From: Triangularia verruculosa | Taxonomy: Eukaryota > Ascomycota > Sordariomycetes > Sordariales > Podosporaceae | Reading direction: 5' to 3' | Assembly: GCA_033296885.1 (NCBI GenBank) | Contig: MU863909.1 | Span: 186,001 to 250,000, forward strand | DNA length: 64,000 nt | In this document: one piece after another, positions 31,898-43,976 of the stretch | How positions within the stretch are numbered: position 1 is the first letter of the stretch | Layout of the letters: every line of letters starts with the position of its first letter | The notes under the pieces: generated by a model | Seen by the model: the letters and a program-made list of their open reading frames with translations, nothing else | Told to the model about the DNA's origin: nothing | The model's database searches: none | Made by a program: the position numbers and the translations under genes

Positions 31898-34800
31898 ATG
31901 CTGTCGACCGTGTACAAGGCGGGTCGTGCCCCTGCCCTCCTCCGTCATGGTCGACGGGTCGCCGTCGCACCACAAGCCGCCCAACTGAGGTCTCTTACCT
32001 CTGGCGTCCAGAACCTCTCCGTCCGTCAAACCGAGTCGCCAATTGCTCGCCTCCAGAAGCGCTTCCTCTCAGTATCTGCTGCCAGACCTGGCAATGCTGC
32101 CCAGCCCGCCCCTAACCCTAATGCCTACCTCGACAGTGGCGTAATAAAGCCAAAGGAGTTTGTCGATGTGAAGAAGGTGCTTGTTATTGGTTCCGGTGGT
32201 CTCGCCATTGGCCAGGCCGGCGAGTTCGACTACTCCGGTACGTCTTGAAATGACACCTTGTGTGGTGAACAATGAGTCACACGACAACCTCCTCCCAACG
32301 AGCTCAGCGCTGACCATGCGCCCCCTTCCATAGGATCCCAGGCCCTCAAGGCCCTTAAGGAAGCCGGTGTTTCTTCCGTCCTTATTAACCCCAACATCGC
32401 TACCATTCAGACAAACCACTCGCTCGCCGACGAGGTGTATTACCTACCCATCACCCCCGAGTACGTCGAGTATGTGATCCAGAAGGAGAAGCCAGATGGG
32501 ATCTTCCTCTCTTTCGGCGGCCAGACCGCCCTGAATCTTGGTGTCCAGATGGAGAAGCTTGGCATGTTTGAGAAGTACGGCGTCAGAGTTTTGGGTACCA
32601 GCGTCAGGACGTTGGAGCTCTCTGAGGACAGAGATCTGTTCGCCAAGGCTCTTGAGGAGATCAATATCCCCATTGCCAAGTCCATTGCCGTCAACACCCT
32701 TGACGACGCTCTTGAGGCTGCTCGCAACATCGGGTACCCAATTATCGTCCGCGCTGCCTATGCGCTCGGCGGTCTTGGTTCTGGATTCGCCAACAACGAG
32801 GACGAGCTGCGCAACATGGCTGCCCGGTCTCTCACACTCTCTCCCCAGATCTTGGTTGAGAAGTCCCTCAAGGGCTGGAAGGAAGTTGAGTACGAGGTCG
32901 TCCGTGATGCGAATAACAACTGCATCACGGTCTGCAACATGGAGAACTTTGACCCTCTGGGCATCCACACTGGTGACTCGATTGTCGTTGCTCCCAGTCA
33001 GACCCTGAGTGATGAGGAGTACCACATGCTTCGTTCCGCTGCCATCAAGATCGTCCGCCACCTGGGCGTCGTTGGCGAGTGCAACGTCCAGTATGCGCTC
33101 CAGCCTGATGGATTGGATTACCGAGTCATCGAGGTCAACGCTCGTCTTTCTCGTTCGTCTGCCTTGGCCTCCAAAGCCACTGGTTACCCCTTGGCGTACA
33201 CTGCTGCTAAGATTGGTCTTGGCCACACTCTTCCCGAGCTTCCCAATGCCGTCACCAAGACCACCACTGCCAACTTCGAGCCCTCGCTCGATTACATCGT
33301 CACCAAGATACCCCGCTGGGATCTTTCCAAGTTCCAGCACGTCAAGCGTGACATTGGTAGCGCCATGAAATCTGTCGGTGAGGTTATGGCCATCGGTCGT
33401 ACCTTCGAGGAGTCTTTCCAGAAGGCTATCAGACAGGTTGACCCCAACTTTGTCGGCTTCCAGGGTGCCAAGTTTGAGGATCTTGACTTTGAGCTCCAGA
33501 ACCCTACCGACCGCCGCTGGTTGGCTGTCGGCCAGGCCATGCTCCACGAGAACTACTCTGTCGACCGTGTCCATGAGCTGACCAAGATTGACAAGTGGTT
33601 CTTGTACAAGCTGCAGAACATTGTCGACTGTACCAAGGAGCTCCAGCAGATTGGTAGCCTCCAGGGCCTCAAGAAGGAAAACGTCCTCAAGGGCAAGAAG
33701 ATGGGTTTCTCTGATAAGCAGATCGCCCATGCTGTCAACAGCACTGAGGATGAGATTCGCGCCCGCAGACTCGAGTTTGGCATCCGCCCCTGGGTTAAGA
33801 AGATTGATACCCTCGCCGCCGAGTTCCCTGCCGATACCAACTACCTCTACACCACCTACAACGCCTCGACTCACGACATCACCTTCGAGGACAAGGGTAC
33901 CCTCATTCTCGGCAGTGGTGTCTACCGCATTGGTAGCTCTGTCGAGTTCGATTGGTGCGCTGTCAGCGCAACTCGTGCTTTGCAGGCTATGGGCCAGAAG
34001 ACCATCATGATTAACGTAAGTTCATCTTCCTCCAGCCCAGGTTCCCCATCATCGACATGCATATCCCCACTCCTTCCTGACACGTCCTTTGCATTCCTTT
34101 TGGTTTTGTTTCTCTTCCCACTTTTGTCTATTGTCCTCCCTGCTTTGCTGCCTTTGTCTCTTTCTTCGTCCCAGCTTATCCGTCACTTCATTTTCTTCGT
34201 CCCAGCTTGCCCAACCCTGTATTTTGTTCATCCCAGCTTGGCCACAATTAGGTGAGCAGAGGTCGACTGAAGTCTCAGTCTTCCACTCCAGGTGGCTAGG
34301 CAGATGGCAGCAAGACGTATCGACTTTCGCCACTGCATCTGCCATGTCTGCATCCTCATTCTCCACCCTCAACTGCACATTCCCAAACATACCAAACCTT
34401 CAACTGCATATATCAGCCTCTATTCTACATTTATTAGCATTCCCTACACATACCACCCCCCCAGGCCAGTATAACAGCATAAGTTACCACATCGCCGGCC
34501 TATGCCCTCCAAGTGGTAGAATAAAGTCTCAAGACCATACGCCATTCTCTCTCATTTTTCGCCTCCTGGCCAACAGGCCGTCCGAACTTCTCGATCTATC
34601 GTCCCAACTTGCAAGCCTTGCATTCCATCATTTCCAAGCCGTTGGTCTCCCCTGGATTGTCACGGCAAACCATCCGAACCTCACTGCTTGAGACCAGTCA
34701 TCTCCTGGTCGGATTCAATTTTTCCAAAGTTGGGAACATAACGCCAAAAGCTGAGATGGCCGGGCTGGTTTTTCTGCTCATCTGCTCATGCTGCTGAGAG

Positions 34801-36791
34801 CCTCAGCTTTGTTCGCTCGAGCCCCGAATAGTTTCTCAGACTCGCTCGCTTGCCCTACAAAGTTCATCCTAGCTTCCTCCTAGCAGCGTTCGCCCGCGGT
34901 TATGAGAGTTGAGGCCCACCCATGATGTTTAGACCTAGGCAACATGGTTTCATGTGTTCCCTTCCAACTGAAATGCCTAAAGAATGCGTACCATATGCAT
35001 AGACACACCTTTCAGACACTCAGGCAAGTGCCTGGCAAGGCTTGTGTTGTGCATCGACATGTGTGCAAGTGTGCAGCTTATGACAGGCATCCAACCCTAA
35101 CCCGTGCCCCTTGTCAGTGGACCCACTTTCGGGACCCACTTTCTCACATGAAGCACAACTCCCCCCATCACCACCACACTTTGTTTACACAGCTTTCTAC
35201 ACATCTACACGTATTCTTTTGAGGTATATATACTAATTTAAGTCAAAAAGTTTAATCCCGAGACCACATCCACCGATTTTGACGAAGCCGATCGTCTTTA
35301 CTTCGAAGAGCTCTCGTATGAGAGGGTCATGGATCTCTACGAGCTCGAGAATGCCAGCGGTGTTGTGGTGTCTGTCGGCGGTCAGCTGCCTCAGAACATT
35401 GCCCTCCGTCTCCAGGAGACCGGCAAGGCTAACGTTCTTGGTACCGACCCCCGCGACATTGACAAGGCTGAGGACAGACAAAAGTTCTCCGAGATTCTCG
35501 ATTCCATTGGTGTGGATCAGCCCGCCTGGAAAGAGTTGACCTCCGTCGAGGCTGCCGAGAAGTTTGCCCAGGATGTTGGCTACCCCGTCCTTGTTCGTCC
35601 CAGTTATGTCCTTTCTGGTGCTGCCATGACCGTCATTCGCAGCCAGGAGGACCTCAAGGACAAGCTTGAGGCTGCTTCTGAGGTTTCCCCCGACCACCCT
35701 GTCGTCATTACCAAGTTCATCGAGGGCGCCCGGGAGATTGATGTTGATGGTGTCGCTTCCAAGGGTGAGCTCATCATTCACGCCATCAGTGAGCACGTCG
35801 AGCAGGCTGGTGTCCACTCCGGTGACGCCACCCTCGTCCTCCCTCCGGCCAACTTGGACCAGGACACCATGGACCGTGTCAAGGAGATCGCCCAGAAGGT
35901 TGCCAAGGCCTGGAATATCACCGGCCCCTTCAACATGCAGATCATTCGTGCTGAGGATCCCGAGGGTGGTGTCCCTGCCCTGAAGGTCATCGAGTGCAAC
36001 CTCCGCGCTTCTCGTTCGTTCCCCTTCGTCAGCAAGGTCCTCGGTACCAACTTCATCGACGTTGCCACCAAGGCCCTTGTTGGCAAGGACGTTCCCAAGC
36101 CCACCGACCTCATGGCTGTCAAGCGTGACTACTTGGCCACCAAGGTTCCCCAGTTCTCCTGGACCCGTCTCGCCGGTGCCGATCCCTTCCTCGGCGTCGA
36201 GATGGCTTCCACTGGTGAGATGGCCTGCTTCGGCAAGAACCTTGTTGAGGCCTACTGGACTTCTGTCCAGTCCGCCATGAACTTCCGTGTTCCTGAGCCT
36301 GGTGAGGGTCTCCTCTTCGGTGGTGAGCTGAGCAAGAACTGGCTCGCCACCATTGTTGACTACCTTGCCCCTCTCGGCTACAAACTTTATGCTGCCGATG
36401 CCGAGGTTAAGGAGTACCTCGAGACCAAGTCCAAGCATAAGCTCAGCGTTGAGATCATTGAGTTCCCCAAGGAGGACAAGCGTGCCCTCCGCGAGGTATT
36501 CAAGAAGTACGACATCCACGGTGTCTTCAACCTTGCCCAGGCCCGTGGCAAGACTGTCATGGATGTTGACTACGTCATGCGCCGCAACGCCGTCGACTTT
36601 GGTGTACCATTGTTTATGGAGCCTCAGGTCAGTTTTCCGTTAGCTTCTTATCGATGACAGCTGTACTGACATTTCTACTCTAGACCGCTATGCTCTTTGC
36701 TCAGTGCATGAGCGAGAAGCTGCCCAGGCCAGAGGGCATTCCCTCTGAGGTCCGCAGGTGGTCCGACTTCATCGGTGGCAAGCCTTTGTAA
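31898..36791 (+). CDS. arg-3: Arginine-specific carbamoyl-phosphate synthase, large subunit (mitochondrial)
   Basis: Four exons: 31898-32237, 32334-34015, 35251-36627, 36684-36791; 1,168 residues. It uses ammonia from the glutaminase subunit, bicarbonate and 2 ATP to make carbamoyl phosphate for arginine synthesis (ARG-3 in Neurospora, CPA2 in yeast). The first 65 residues are Arg/Ala/Ser-rich with almost no acids, a mitochondrial presequence. The core begins KVLVIGSGGLAIGQAGEFDYSG. Two ATP-grasp halves are visible (VRAAYALGGLGSGFANN in the first; GYPVLVRPSYVLSGAAMTVI in the second), with the oligomerisation segment and the MGS-like allosteric domain at the end (IHGVFNLAQARG). Introns 1 and 3 are 96 and 56 nt. 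Intron 2 (34016-35250) is 1,235 nt and splits a conserved MIN-NPET block; the first residue after it is Phe where Tyr is usual. Confidence 0.96.
34016..35250 (+). other. Oversized intron 2 of the arginine CPS gene
   Basis: 1,235 nt with GTAAGT donor, TACTAAT branch motif and AAAAAG acceptor. Both flanking exons are intact and in phase. The 5' part is C/T-rich; no frame inside gives recognisable protein. It contains a three-copy 31-nt repeat (34162-34254) and a telomere-like AACCCTAACCC at 35093-35103. A decayed insertion, a twintron or a regulatory intron are all possible. Confidence 0.85.
34162..34254 (+). repeat. Three-copy 31-nt tandem repeat in CPS intron 2
   Basis: Units begin at 34162, 34193 and 34224. 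Each opens with a TTCTTCGTCCCAGCTT-like block (third copy TTGTTCATCCCAGCTT), while the second half of the unit is less conserved. A related GTCCCAACTTGC occurs near 34602. Confidence 0.75.
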
Positions 36792-37599
36792 ATAACTACA
36801 GGCTCATCTTGCCAATGTTCTTTTTTGCTTAATGTGTTCCTATACTTTTTCTATTGAGGGCATGGGAGGAGTCCAAAAAGCAGGGTGCGTGAGTGAAGAG
36901 ATTTAAAATGAGCGGCGTTTGAAACATTTGATGGAAGGGTTTTCGATATATGTATTGATTTTTCACAGCGGCGGTGACATGGTTGGCAGGACATTTCTAG
37001 GGGGTTACTTGATATCGTATGGTCTTTAAAAGTGAACATCTCCTTCTTTTTCTTTTCCCTTGTATGTGTTGATGCCTGGTGGTCGAGATGAGAATGTGAG
37101 CCACACCCCTAACCCTAGCAGAATAATGGCTCCGGAAGTCTTCAAGCAGCGAACACCTTAGGGCAACGTTCTTGTGTGCATCAAAAGCCTCATTTCTCTA
37201 TGTTAGATGGACAAATTCATAAATTATAGACTTATTTTACGTGTTCATTCCCGTCCTGCCCCAGCCGTGCTCACGAGAACAGAGAGCGAAGAGCATTCCT
37301 CATACTTAACCCTGACCCACTCAAGTGCACAGGCTCATCCATTCATGCTCTTGCACTCGGTCCTCTAATAAACATTGAACTCTCCTTCAACATCAAAACG
37401 TGACCACAGCCGTTAGGAATATACAGCATCTACGCCTGATCCATCACGCCAACTACCCATCCTAGCTCTTGCAAGGTATCTCTCTGTTTTCGGTATTCGG
37501 CAGCGCCAAATATTTCATATCAAAATTCACCTGCCACCACAGGGCTCGTTCACCTCTAAGCTTGCTCACTCACCCCACCAACCCCAACTCTTACTCACA
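36792..37599. other. Intergenic, CPS 3' flank and promoter of the G-patch gene
   Basis: Same-strand gap of about 800 nt, AT-rich near 36990-37060. It contains CCCTAACCCTAG at 37107-37118 (telomere-like). The last 150 nt form a C-rich leader to the ATG at 37600. Confidence 0.45.
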
Positions 37600-38565
37600 A
37601 TGAGCGCCACCAACAACAGACCAGCCCAAGGGGAAGAGGAGGAGGAAGACGACTACATGTCCCCTCTCTTCCTCGCTCCTCCCACAACTTCGTCTTCTGT
37701 CCCCATAAAGGAAAGCTCTCTTCAACGCCGCCTCCGTCTCAAACGCGAAGCTGAGGCACGCGGCCGCCCCAAATCAAAAGCCGAACTTGCCCAGGAAGCT
37801 GAACTGCAGCGTGAAAAGGCCCATTCGACCTCTTTGCTGTCATCGAAACCCCAGTCGAAGGGTTTGGCAATGATGGCCAAGATGGGCTTCAAGCCTGGGT
37901 CAACGCTTGGATCGTCTACTTCTGGATCGGCGGAGCCCATCAGGGTTTCGATCAAAGAGGGCAAAGAGGGCATTGGTCTGGAAAGCGAGAGAAAGCGAAA
38001 GCTGAGGGAGCTGGTAGAGAACATGGAGAAGACGGAAAAGAAGCAAAAGGTCGAGGCCGTGGATTATAGAGAGAGGATGAGAAAAGAACGGGAAGAACAA
38101 AGGTTGGAGGGCCAGATCAGGGGCGCTCAAAAGGTGGCGGAAGGGTTGGATACTGACCGCAGTAAGGAAAAGGGGGAGGATATCCAAAAGAAGCTGTTGA
38201 GATCTCTACCGGTCTTGTGGAGGGGACTGGTCAAGGCGCGGGAGGAGAACGAGAGGGATAAAAGGATGAGGAGGGACTTGGAGCAGCATGCTATGTCTAG
38301 ATTACCGACATATGATGACGAAGATGAGGACAACGATGACAAGAAGGCGCTGGGGAAGAAGCAGACGGTGTATGAAATGTCGGAGGATCTGGATGAAGAG
38401 GATAAAGAGCTGGATGAGTTTAACGGGCTGACGGCGGAGGAGAAGCTGAAAAGGTTGGTGGATTATTTGAGGGAGGAACATCATTATTGTTTCTGGTGCA
38501 AGTTTCAGTATCCGGATGAGAAGATGGAGGGGTGTCCGGGCCTGACGGAAGAGGAGCATGATTGA
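37600..38565 (+). CDS. G-patch and DUF4187 protein (GPATCH11/Cmg1-like)
   Basis: Single-exon gene, 321 residues, CACAATGAGC start. After an acidic N-terminus (EEEEEDDY) there is a basic helical stretch and a G-patch-like region at about residues 86-130 (LAMMAKMGFKPGSTLG, then EGKEGIGLESERKRKL). The middle is a long charged coiled-coil. The C-terminal 45 residues are the DUF4187 module with its paired cysteines: YLREEHHYCFWCKFQYPDE followed by EGCPGLTEEEHD. G-patch proteins commonly bind RNA or activate DEAH helicases in splicing; the human relative GPATCH11 and fission-yeast Cmg1 share this architecture. Role inferred from family. Nuclear location is likely given the basic patches. Confidence 0.9.
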   Translation: MSATNNRPAQGEEEEEDDYMSPLFLAPPTTSSSVPIKESSLQRRLRLKREAEARGRPKSKAELAQEAELQREKAHSTSLLSSKPQSKGLAMMAKMGFKPGSTLGSSTSGSAEPIRVSIKEGKEGIGLESERKRKLRELVENMEKTEKKQKVEAVDYRERMRKEREEQRLEGQIRGAQKVAEGLDTDRSKEKGEDIQKKLLRSLPVLWRGLVKAREENERDKRMRRDLEQHAMSRLPTYDDEDEDNDDKKALGKKQTVYEMSEDLDEEDKELDEFNGLTAEEKLKRLVDYLREEHHYCFWCKFQYPDEKMEGCPGLTEEEHD

Positions 38566-40173
38566 AGCAGTAAGAGCCATTATTTTTTCTGTAGTCAGGA
38601 GTGCTGAGAGGTTGTAACTAACAGACTAGGCTCGCTTCTGATTGTGTGACAATGGCGTTGGATGTCAAGGATGTTGTTGGGTGAGGGCGCCTTCCTCACA
38701 TCGGCCAGAGTCACTTACCTTACCTACCACTTGCCCAGACAAGCGTTGCGCTGTTTTCAATGTTTGTGACTGCCATAAATGGCCGTCAGGGTGTCCCACG
38801 CGAGGCCGGACAGGCACAACCTCTTGCCAAACCTTCAGTCGATGCTGTCATCTCCGACGCGTCTCCTGCCATTTCCGCGCCCTGGTCACCCTAGAATCCG
38901 CTTTGTCTCGGGAGCCAAGATATCCGTCCTTGAGTTGTACATCTGATCTCCATGGGACACCCAATGAACCTATCTCTCCTGTTGGATCCTGAACTTCGAG
39001 CGCTGGGATAGGTGCGCGAGTAAGCTGAGACAAAACCAGACATCAAGCACCCACGCTCCCCACACATGGCCAAGTCAACTCAGTGGGAGAGTTTTAGACC
39101 ATCGGGTATGCGGACAGTCGGATGCCAGTATTTACCCATCTTGCTTCCGTTACCTCAAAACAGAACACTGCCATCCGATCTCCGTCCTGCATTAGAGCCT
39201 AACGCACGCCGCCGGTCGCCCGACCTCAACTTCTTGTAAGGACCGGACAGCTGGCCGGGTCAGCTTGTTGGAGCACTTTAACACATAGGCATACCCTCGC
39301 CGGCATTCACTTATAGGTTTGACAGCAGTTCTGAGACAAGAAAACTCTCCGATGGATGACGACGGGAGGTGGTGGCATGATGATAAGCGGAAACGAAACC
39401 AAGATGTTTCTCTCGCCTAAATACGGAGATCTCCTTGCTGCGGATAACTGCATTACAGCAACAATTACCACCCTGTGGAGTCGCCAACGACAGGCCACTA
39501 CTACCATACAGCCCGGGTTCGAAAGATCAACCTCGAAGCCCAAGCTCAAAGACAGAAATGTCACAACGGGAAGTCTCACCGCCATCCGCCGTCCCCATCA
39601 TGATCGACAGCCTTATGCGTGATATCTCACACAATGTTTGCTTTTTCTACCCTGACAGCTCTTGTCGATCTCCGAAAAGGCGCGGGATGTGTCGATACAG
39701 CACATGATCATGCCATCAGTTCATCATTTACCTGCAGCATGATGGTTCCATAACCATGATCTACCGAACTTTCATCGTGGCAAAATTCGAGCAATTTCTA
39801 CTTGCTAACTTGCAAGAAAAGAAGCAACCATGAGGAGAAGAAAAAAAAGGAAACATACCGAAACACAACGGTAAGGCTGTGGTGACCTAGGTAACCTGCT
39901 GGACTGGTCACCCGATCTCGGACAAGCCAAGCACGATAAGGCATGTCGACGTGAGGCTGTCAGTATGATCGTGCTTGTACGAAGTACGAGAGGCAGATTT
40001 GTTGTAGTTACATCGTTGGTACAATTGACGTCCTTGTTTACTCACGATGGCGTTCAGACACCCAGCTGAAAGTTTCACAGAAGCTTGTATTACACACCAT
40101 AATTTTCCCCAATTATATCAAGCCTCCCGGATACACCATCACACCCTCCTAACCGAGCAGATAGCCATCTTGT

Positions 40174-40200
40174 ACCACCACCACCACCACCACCACCACA
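40174..40200. repeat. (ACC)n microsatellite
   Basis: Nine uninterrupted ACC units in non-coding sequence. Confidence 0.9.
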
Positions 40201-40570
40201 ACCCCTCTCGATCTCGTTGAACCATTCCCCCCCTTCTCCTTGGCCCCACCATATCAACCTACCTACCACCGTGTCACTGTAACCTAGAGATCATGCCAGG
40301 TCCCGATGTCACCGCCGTATCGGGAGAAGCGGGAGAAAAAGAGAGGTGTGGTAGCATTTTGCAGTAGCTCAAAAGAAAGGGCAAAGACGGCCAACGTGAA
40401 AAGACATCGCCGAGAAAAGAAACCGACTGAGCCTAAGAATAAACAAACCCCTGCGCCCAACCGTCCGTCGCATCGCTTCCCGAAACCCACAAACGGGGGC
40501 GGAATGGATAGCAAGTTTAGTTCCCGCCATATATCACACGGGATAGGAACTCCATCTTTACTCTCAGGTC

Positions 40571-40591
40571 TTTTTTTTTTTTTTTTTTTTT
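40571..40591. repeat. Poly-T run, 21 nt
   Basis: Uninterrupted T homopolymer in intergenic DNA. It could mark an old poly(A) insertion on the minus strand, but no adjacent element is recognisable. Confidence 0.85.
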
Positions 40592-41141
40592 GGACAAGTC
40601 ATATTTTCTGTCAAGACAAGACCGACAATCATTCTTGCGCACGCAGAATGAGGCGTCCAGTAACTGCCTTTCTCCTACCGGGTATCTGGATCTCCTGTGT
40701 AACCCGGCGAGCCGCAACGACCAGTCACTGGTGGTGATGGTGGTGGGCGTCGGTTGCTGCAGATCCCACAGTTGTGAAAAGTTCCATCTTTGTGGTTTGA
40801 ATTCGCGCATTTTGCCAACAACCGCAACTTGAGATCCCCCGAGAAGCCACAAAGTCGGAGAATCTTTGTCGACCTCCTCCGGTCAAAGTCGCACTTGCAC
40901 CGTCGTGTCTCAGGCCTCGTCTCCGCGCTGTCATACTTCCCCACATAGCACAGATCAGTCCCAAAATAAGTCCGCCCTACTTTCACCTTTTGATACACTA
41001 CACCTAACCGCAGAGCTGAGGATGTATGTACTCTATTTTTGGTCCCGCCTCTACCTCTACCGGGCAACCCACCTGCCCCCCTCCCACCGTCTATGCTGTG
41101 ATGCCCAACACGACGCTTAAGCCAACCACGTAAAGTGACAT

Positions 41142-42732
41142 TCAGATCTTGCCTATCATCAACCAGCGCCGGCCGTTACAGCTCCATCGAAGGACGATAA
41201 TGCTGACTAGGCCGGAAGCGAGAACTGCTGCGAGAAACGCCACGAGGCCATTGGACCCGTGTTTGTCTAGGATCTCTCCGGTTGCGGGATTTCCCATCAA
41301 AGTCCTACAAAGACCCAGGTTAGTGGCTGGCCTGACACTGAACAGTGTGACTTACGCAAACCCCGAGATGGCATAAGTGAACCCTAGCCACTTACCCATA
41401 TCTTGAGGCTTAGAGAGTGCACCAATGCAAGCCACTACGCACCAACAAGTAAGTAAATCTTCAAGTCTGGAACATGTTTTCTTGACAACCTACCGCCCAG
41501 AGGAACAAAACTTCCCGTGCCAATACCCATGAGAACCACCACCAGATAGAGTATCCCAATCGATTTGGCTCCTGCTGGCAACCAAATGCCGAGCACTACC
41601 ACCAAGGTAAAGACATTCATGGCGATGGTGGTGTTCAATGGACCGATGAACCTATCGGAGAAAAACGGAGGCACGATCCTCCCAAAACAAGCGCCAATGT
41701 TGTACGACATCATGAGAAAGAATTGGTCGTCTCCAAAGTTGGTGGCCACGGCATACGAAGGGATACTTCCCCATTGGATGAAGAGGACGAGTTCGTAGGC
41801 TGTGCACAAAATATTTGAGTTAGTGCCTTACGTCGACCCCTTCCCAACCGCTGGGACCACCCACCGAATATGGCATAAGTAACCAGCCAGAACCTGGAGT
41901 TTGTGATCATCTCCAGTAGCGACTGCCGAGTGCCGCATGCCGCTTGACATGTCCCCAGCCCTCCTCCTGCTGCTGCTCCCTCTCCCTGCGTCAGATGCCG
42001 CGGTGGAAGATTAGTCTCGACAAGTAGGTTGCCCATCGTAACAAACACGGCCAGGATGAGAGTCAAGACCAAAGCTGCATCCCTCCATTGAAGCCGGTCA
42101 AACAGACCCTGAAGCACGACCGAGAAGAATATCCCGCCCAATGCTGCACTAACGGTCACGCATCCTGTAGCGAGGCCGGCCTTCTTGTTGAACCAATGGC
42201 TCACAACTGCAAAGGCAACTGTCGTGATGGTTGCTTCACCGCTCATGTTAGCCCGCGTTACTGGCTCTTTCTCCCACTTGCTTCTGACGAGCCACGTACC
42301 AGAGGAGACTCCTGCCACCACCATGCAACCCATCAGCTCGCCATAGGTCGACGAGAAGGCCAGACCAACAAACGACGCAAGGTATATCATGCTGTTGACT
42401 GCCAATACCCAGCGAGAGCCATACCGGTCAAATGCAATGCCTGCAGGAGCCGCGATGAAGCAGTCCAGGAAGCCAAACATGGAGATGATCCATGAGATCT
42501 CGCTGTCTGTATACTCGTCAAGCATATGCTCTTTCCAGTATGTCTGTAAGAGACCGATGGTGCTCAAGAGGCCATAGACGGCCACCGATAGACAGAAAGA
42601 GCCTATCACAACTTTCCATGGCCGCCAACCCCGATCCATCTCGGCCTGTGGCGCCGATCCACTGGGCGGAGGACTTGCATGAAAAGCGGCATCTGCATAC
42701 TCCAAGTCCCTGGTTATTGGTGCCGCCGCCAT
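41142..42732 (-). CDS. MFS transporter, monocarboxylate-permease type
   Basis: Five minus-strand exons: 42732-42300, 42233-41865, 41799-41494, 41434-41356, 41304-41142; 449 residues; introns 51-66 nt, all GT-AG and phase-consistent. Exon joins restore AGVSSATITTVAFAVVSHWF and AIFAYELVLFIQWGSIPSYA, typical of the fungal MCT-like family (Mch-type). A hydrophilic N-terminus of about 38 residues precedes WRPWKVVIGSFCLSVAVYG (TM1). Further features are the SEISWIISMFGFLDCF segment, the AFDRYGSRWVL loop (MFS signature A-like) and SHWFNKKAGLATG. About 12 membrane segments are expected; the C-terminus ends RWLMIGKI. The substrate is unknown; a small carboxylate is inferred from the family. It is divergent from the lysine aminomutase gene. 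Confidence 0.88.
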
Positions 42733-43976
42733 CTGTTGTGGCTTTTCAGCCAGAGCCGAAACCGACTGACGATCTAGATGTCTGAGGCAAGGGGTGTTAT
42801 GTCAGATCTCATTTCTTTTTGTCTTAAACATTTGAGTCTCCTGCTTGCATGCATGCAGGATGGGATCCATACTTCATCTTGGTGTCTTTCCCTGACGGCG
42901 TCATGCTGTTGGAGCCTCCCAGATCGAACTTTGTCATGGTTGAAAAAGTATTTGAGGGTGGTGGCGACAACGCTCCGATGTCAAAGTCTGCGAGGAATCC
43001 GGCTTAACGGTGTCGAAGTGTATTTATACAGCTAAAGGAGCTTCAGGATTCGCTCAGAGCACGACCAGAACAAGTCAGCCTAGGCTTTCTCCACGACGGT
43101 AAGTTGTCCCCCACCGCCACGAGGAGATATCATGCTCGCCTCTGTCCATACTGATACGATTAGTAGTGGGGCATTGGGGCGGCAAATTGGGTGAAGTCTG
43201 GGACGGGAAGGTGTCAAGCAATCACTGCTGCAGTCCGAACAGCAAGCTCAAAGAGTTGGTGGGAAAGAGGTGCTCCCTGGCGGTAAAACCCACAGTGCTT
43301 GTATATCTCAACGGCCCATCATCAAATTCTATGTGACGGTTGAGCTACAAGCACAGTAAGAGAGTAGGCGGCGAAAGCACGTGGCCGAGACTCACGGCAA
43401 GCACCTTGGATAGGGCGGTCCAGCATTCAGGGTCTCGAACGTCCAAGGCACCAAATTTTGGGCGAATTTGGAACGTCAATCAGGCTGGCGGCCAGCTGGT
43501 AAGTGCGTCGGTCCCGAAGCAAGCAACCTCGTTGGGGTGAAGTGGGTTGCTAACTATCTCCGGGGGAAAGAGCATCGAGTAAATAATAGGCCAACCTGCC
43601 TCGTCGTGCCTCGCCAGGAACAGTTCGCACAGAAGCACCAGTCAATTTACTCGGTCGCCTGGGCAGAGCATATTGAGTTGCTCATGTAAAGTGAATAGTG
43701 TGACGGCGGAGAGCAGCGACACCGTGTGATACCCGACCGACCTACACTCACTTTCATCAGTACTGTCCCCACACCCATCTGATTTTGAAGCTCAGGACGG
43801 GCAGTATAAGTAGCAGCTGCTGTGTCCCGACCTCAAGAACTTCCAGATCTGTTGCAGCATCGGGTCAAGGAAGGTAGAGGCATCTTACCTATCGACACTT
43901 AGACCACCAAAACGACCTTTGACGGCCACCGTCCAGCGAAGAGCCTCTCCCCATCTCACGGATCTTCGCCACCAAC
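42733..43976. other. Divergent intergenic region, MFS transporter / lysine 2,3-aminomutase
   Basis: 1.24 kb between two start codons pointing away from each other. No gene seen. Co-regulation is possible from the geometry but no specific site was recognised. Confidence 0.45.

Larger units (their letters stand above)
38566..41141. other. Long gene-poor intergenic region
   Basis: 2.6 kb between the ends of two convergent genes. It holds an ACC microsatellite (40174-40200) and a 21-T run (40571-40591). No frame has conserved sequence or a plausible spliced continuation; the longest are shadows or random. Confidence 0.45.

Noticed and set aside
32444..33874. 476-codon minus-strand frame opposite the CPS exon
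   Set aside because: Lies entirely antisense to a strongly conserved enzyme exon; its Leu/Val/Asp-rich content is what the complement of biased codons produces. The same holds for 35233-36519 and 1566-2273.
31898..36791. Arginine CPS as a split or disrupted pseudogene
   Set aside because: Both halves are free of stops, phases match across the 1,235-nt gap, and donor, branch and acceptor signals are good; an intron explains it better.
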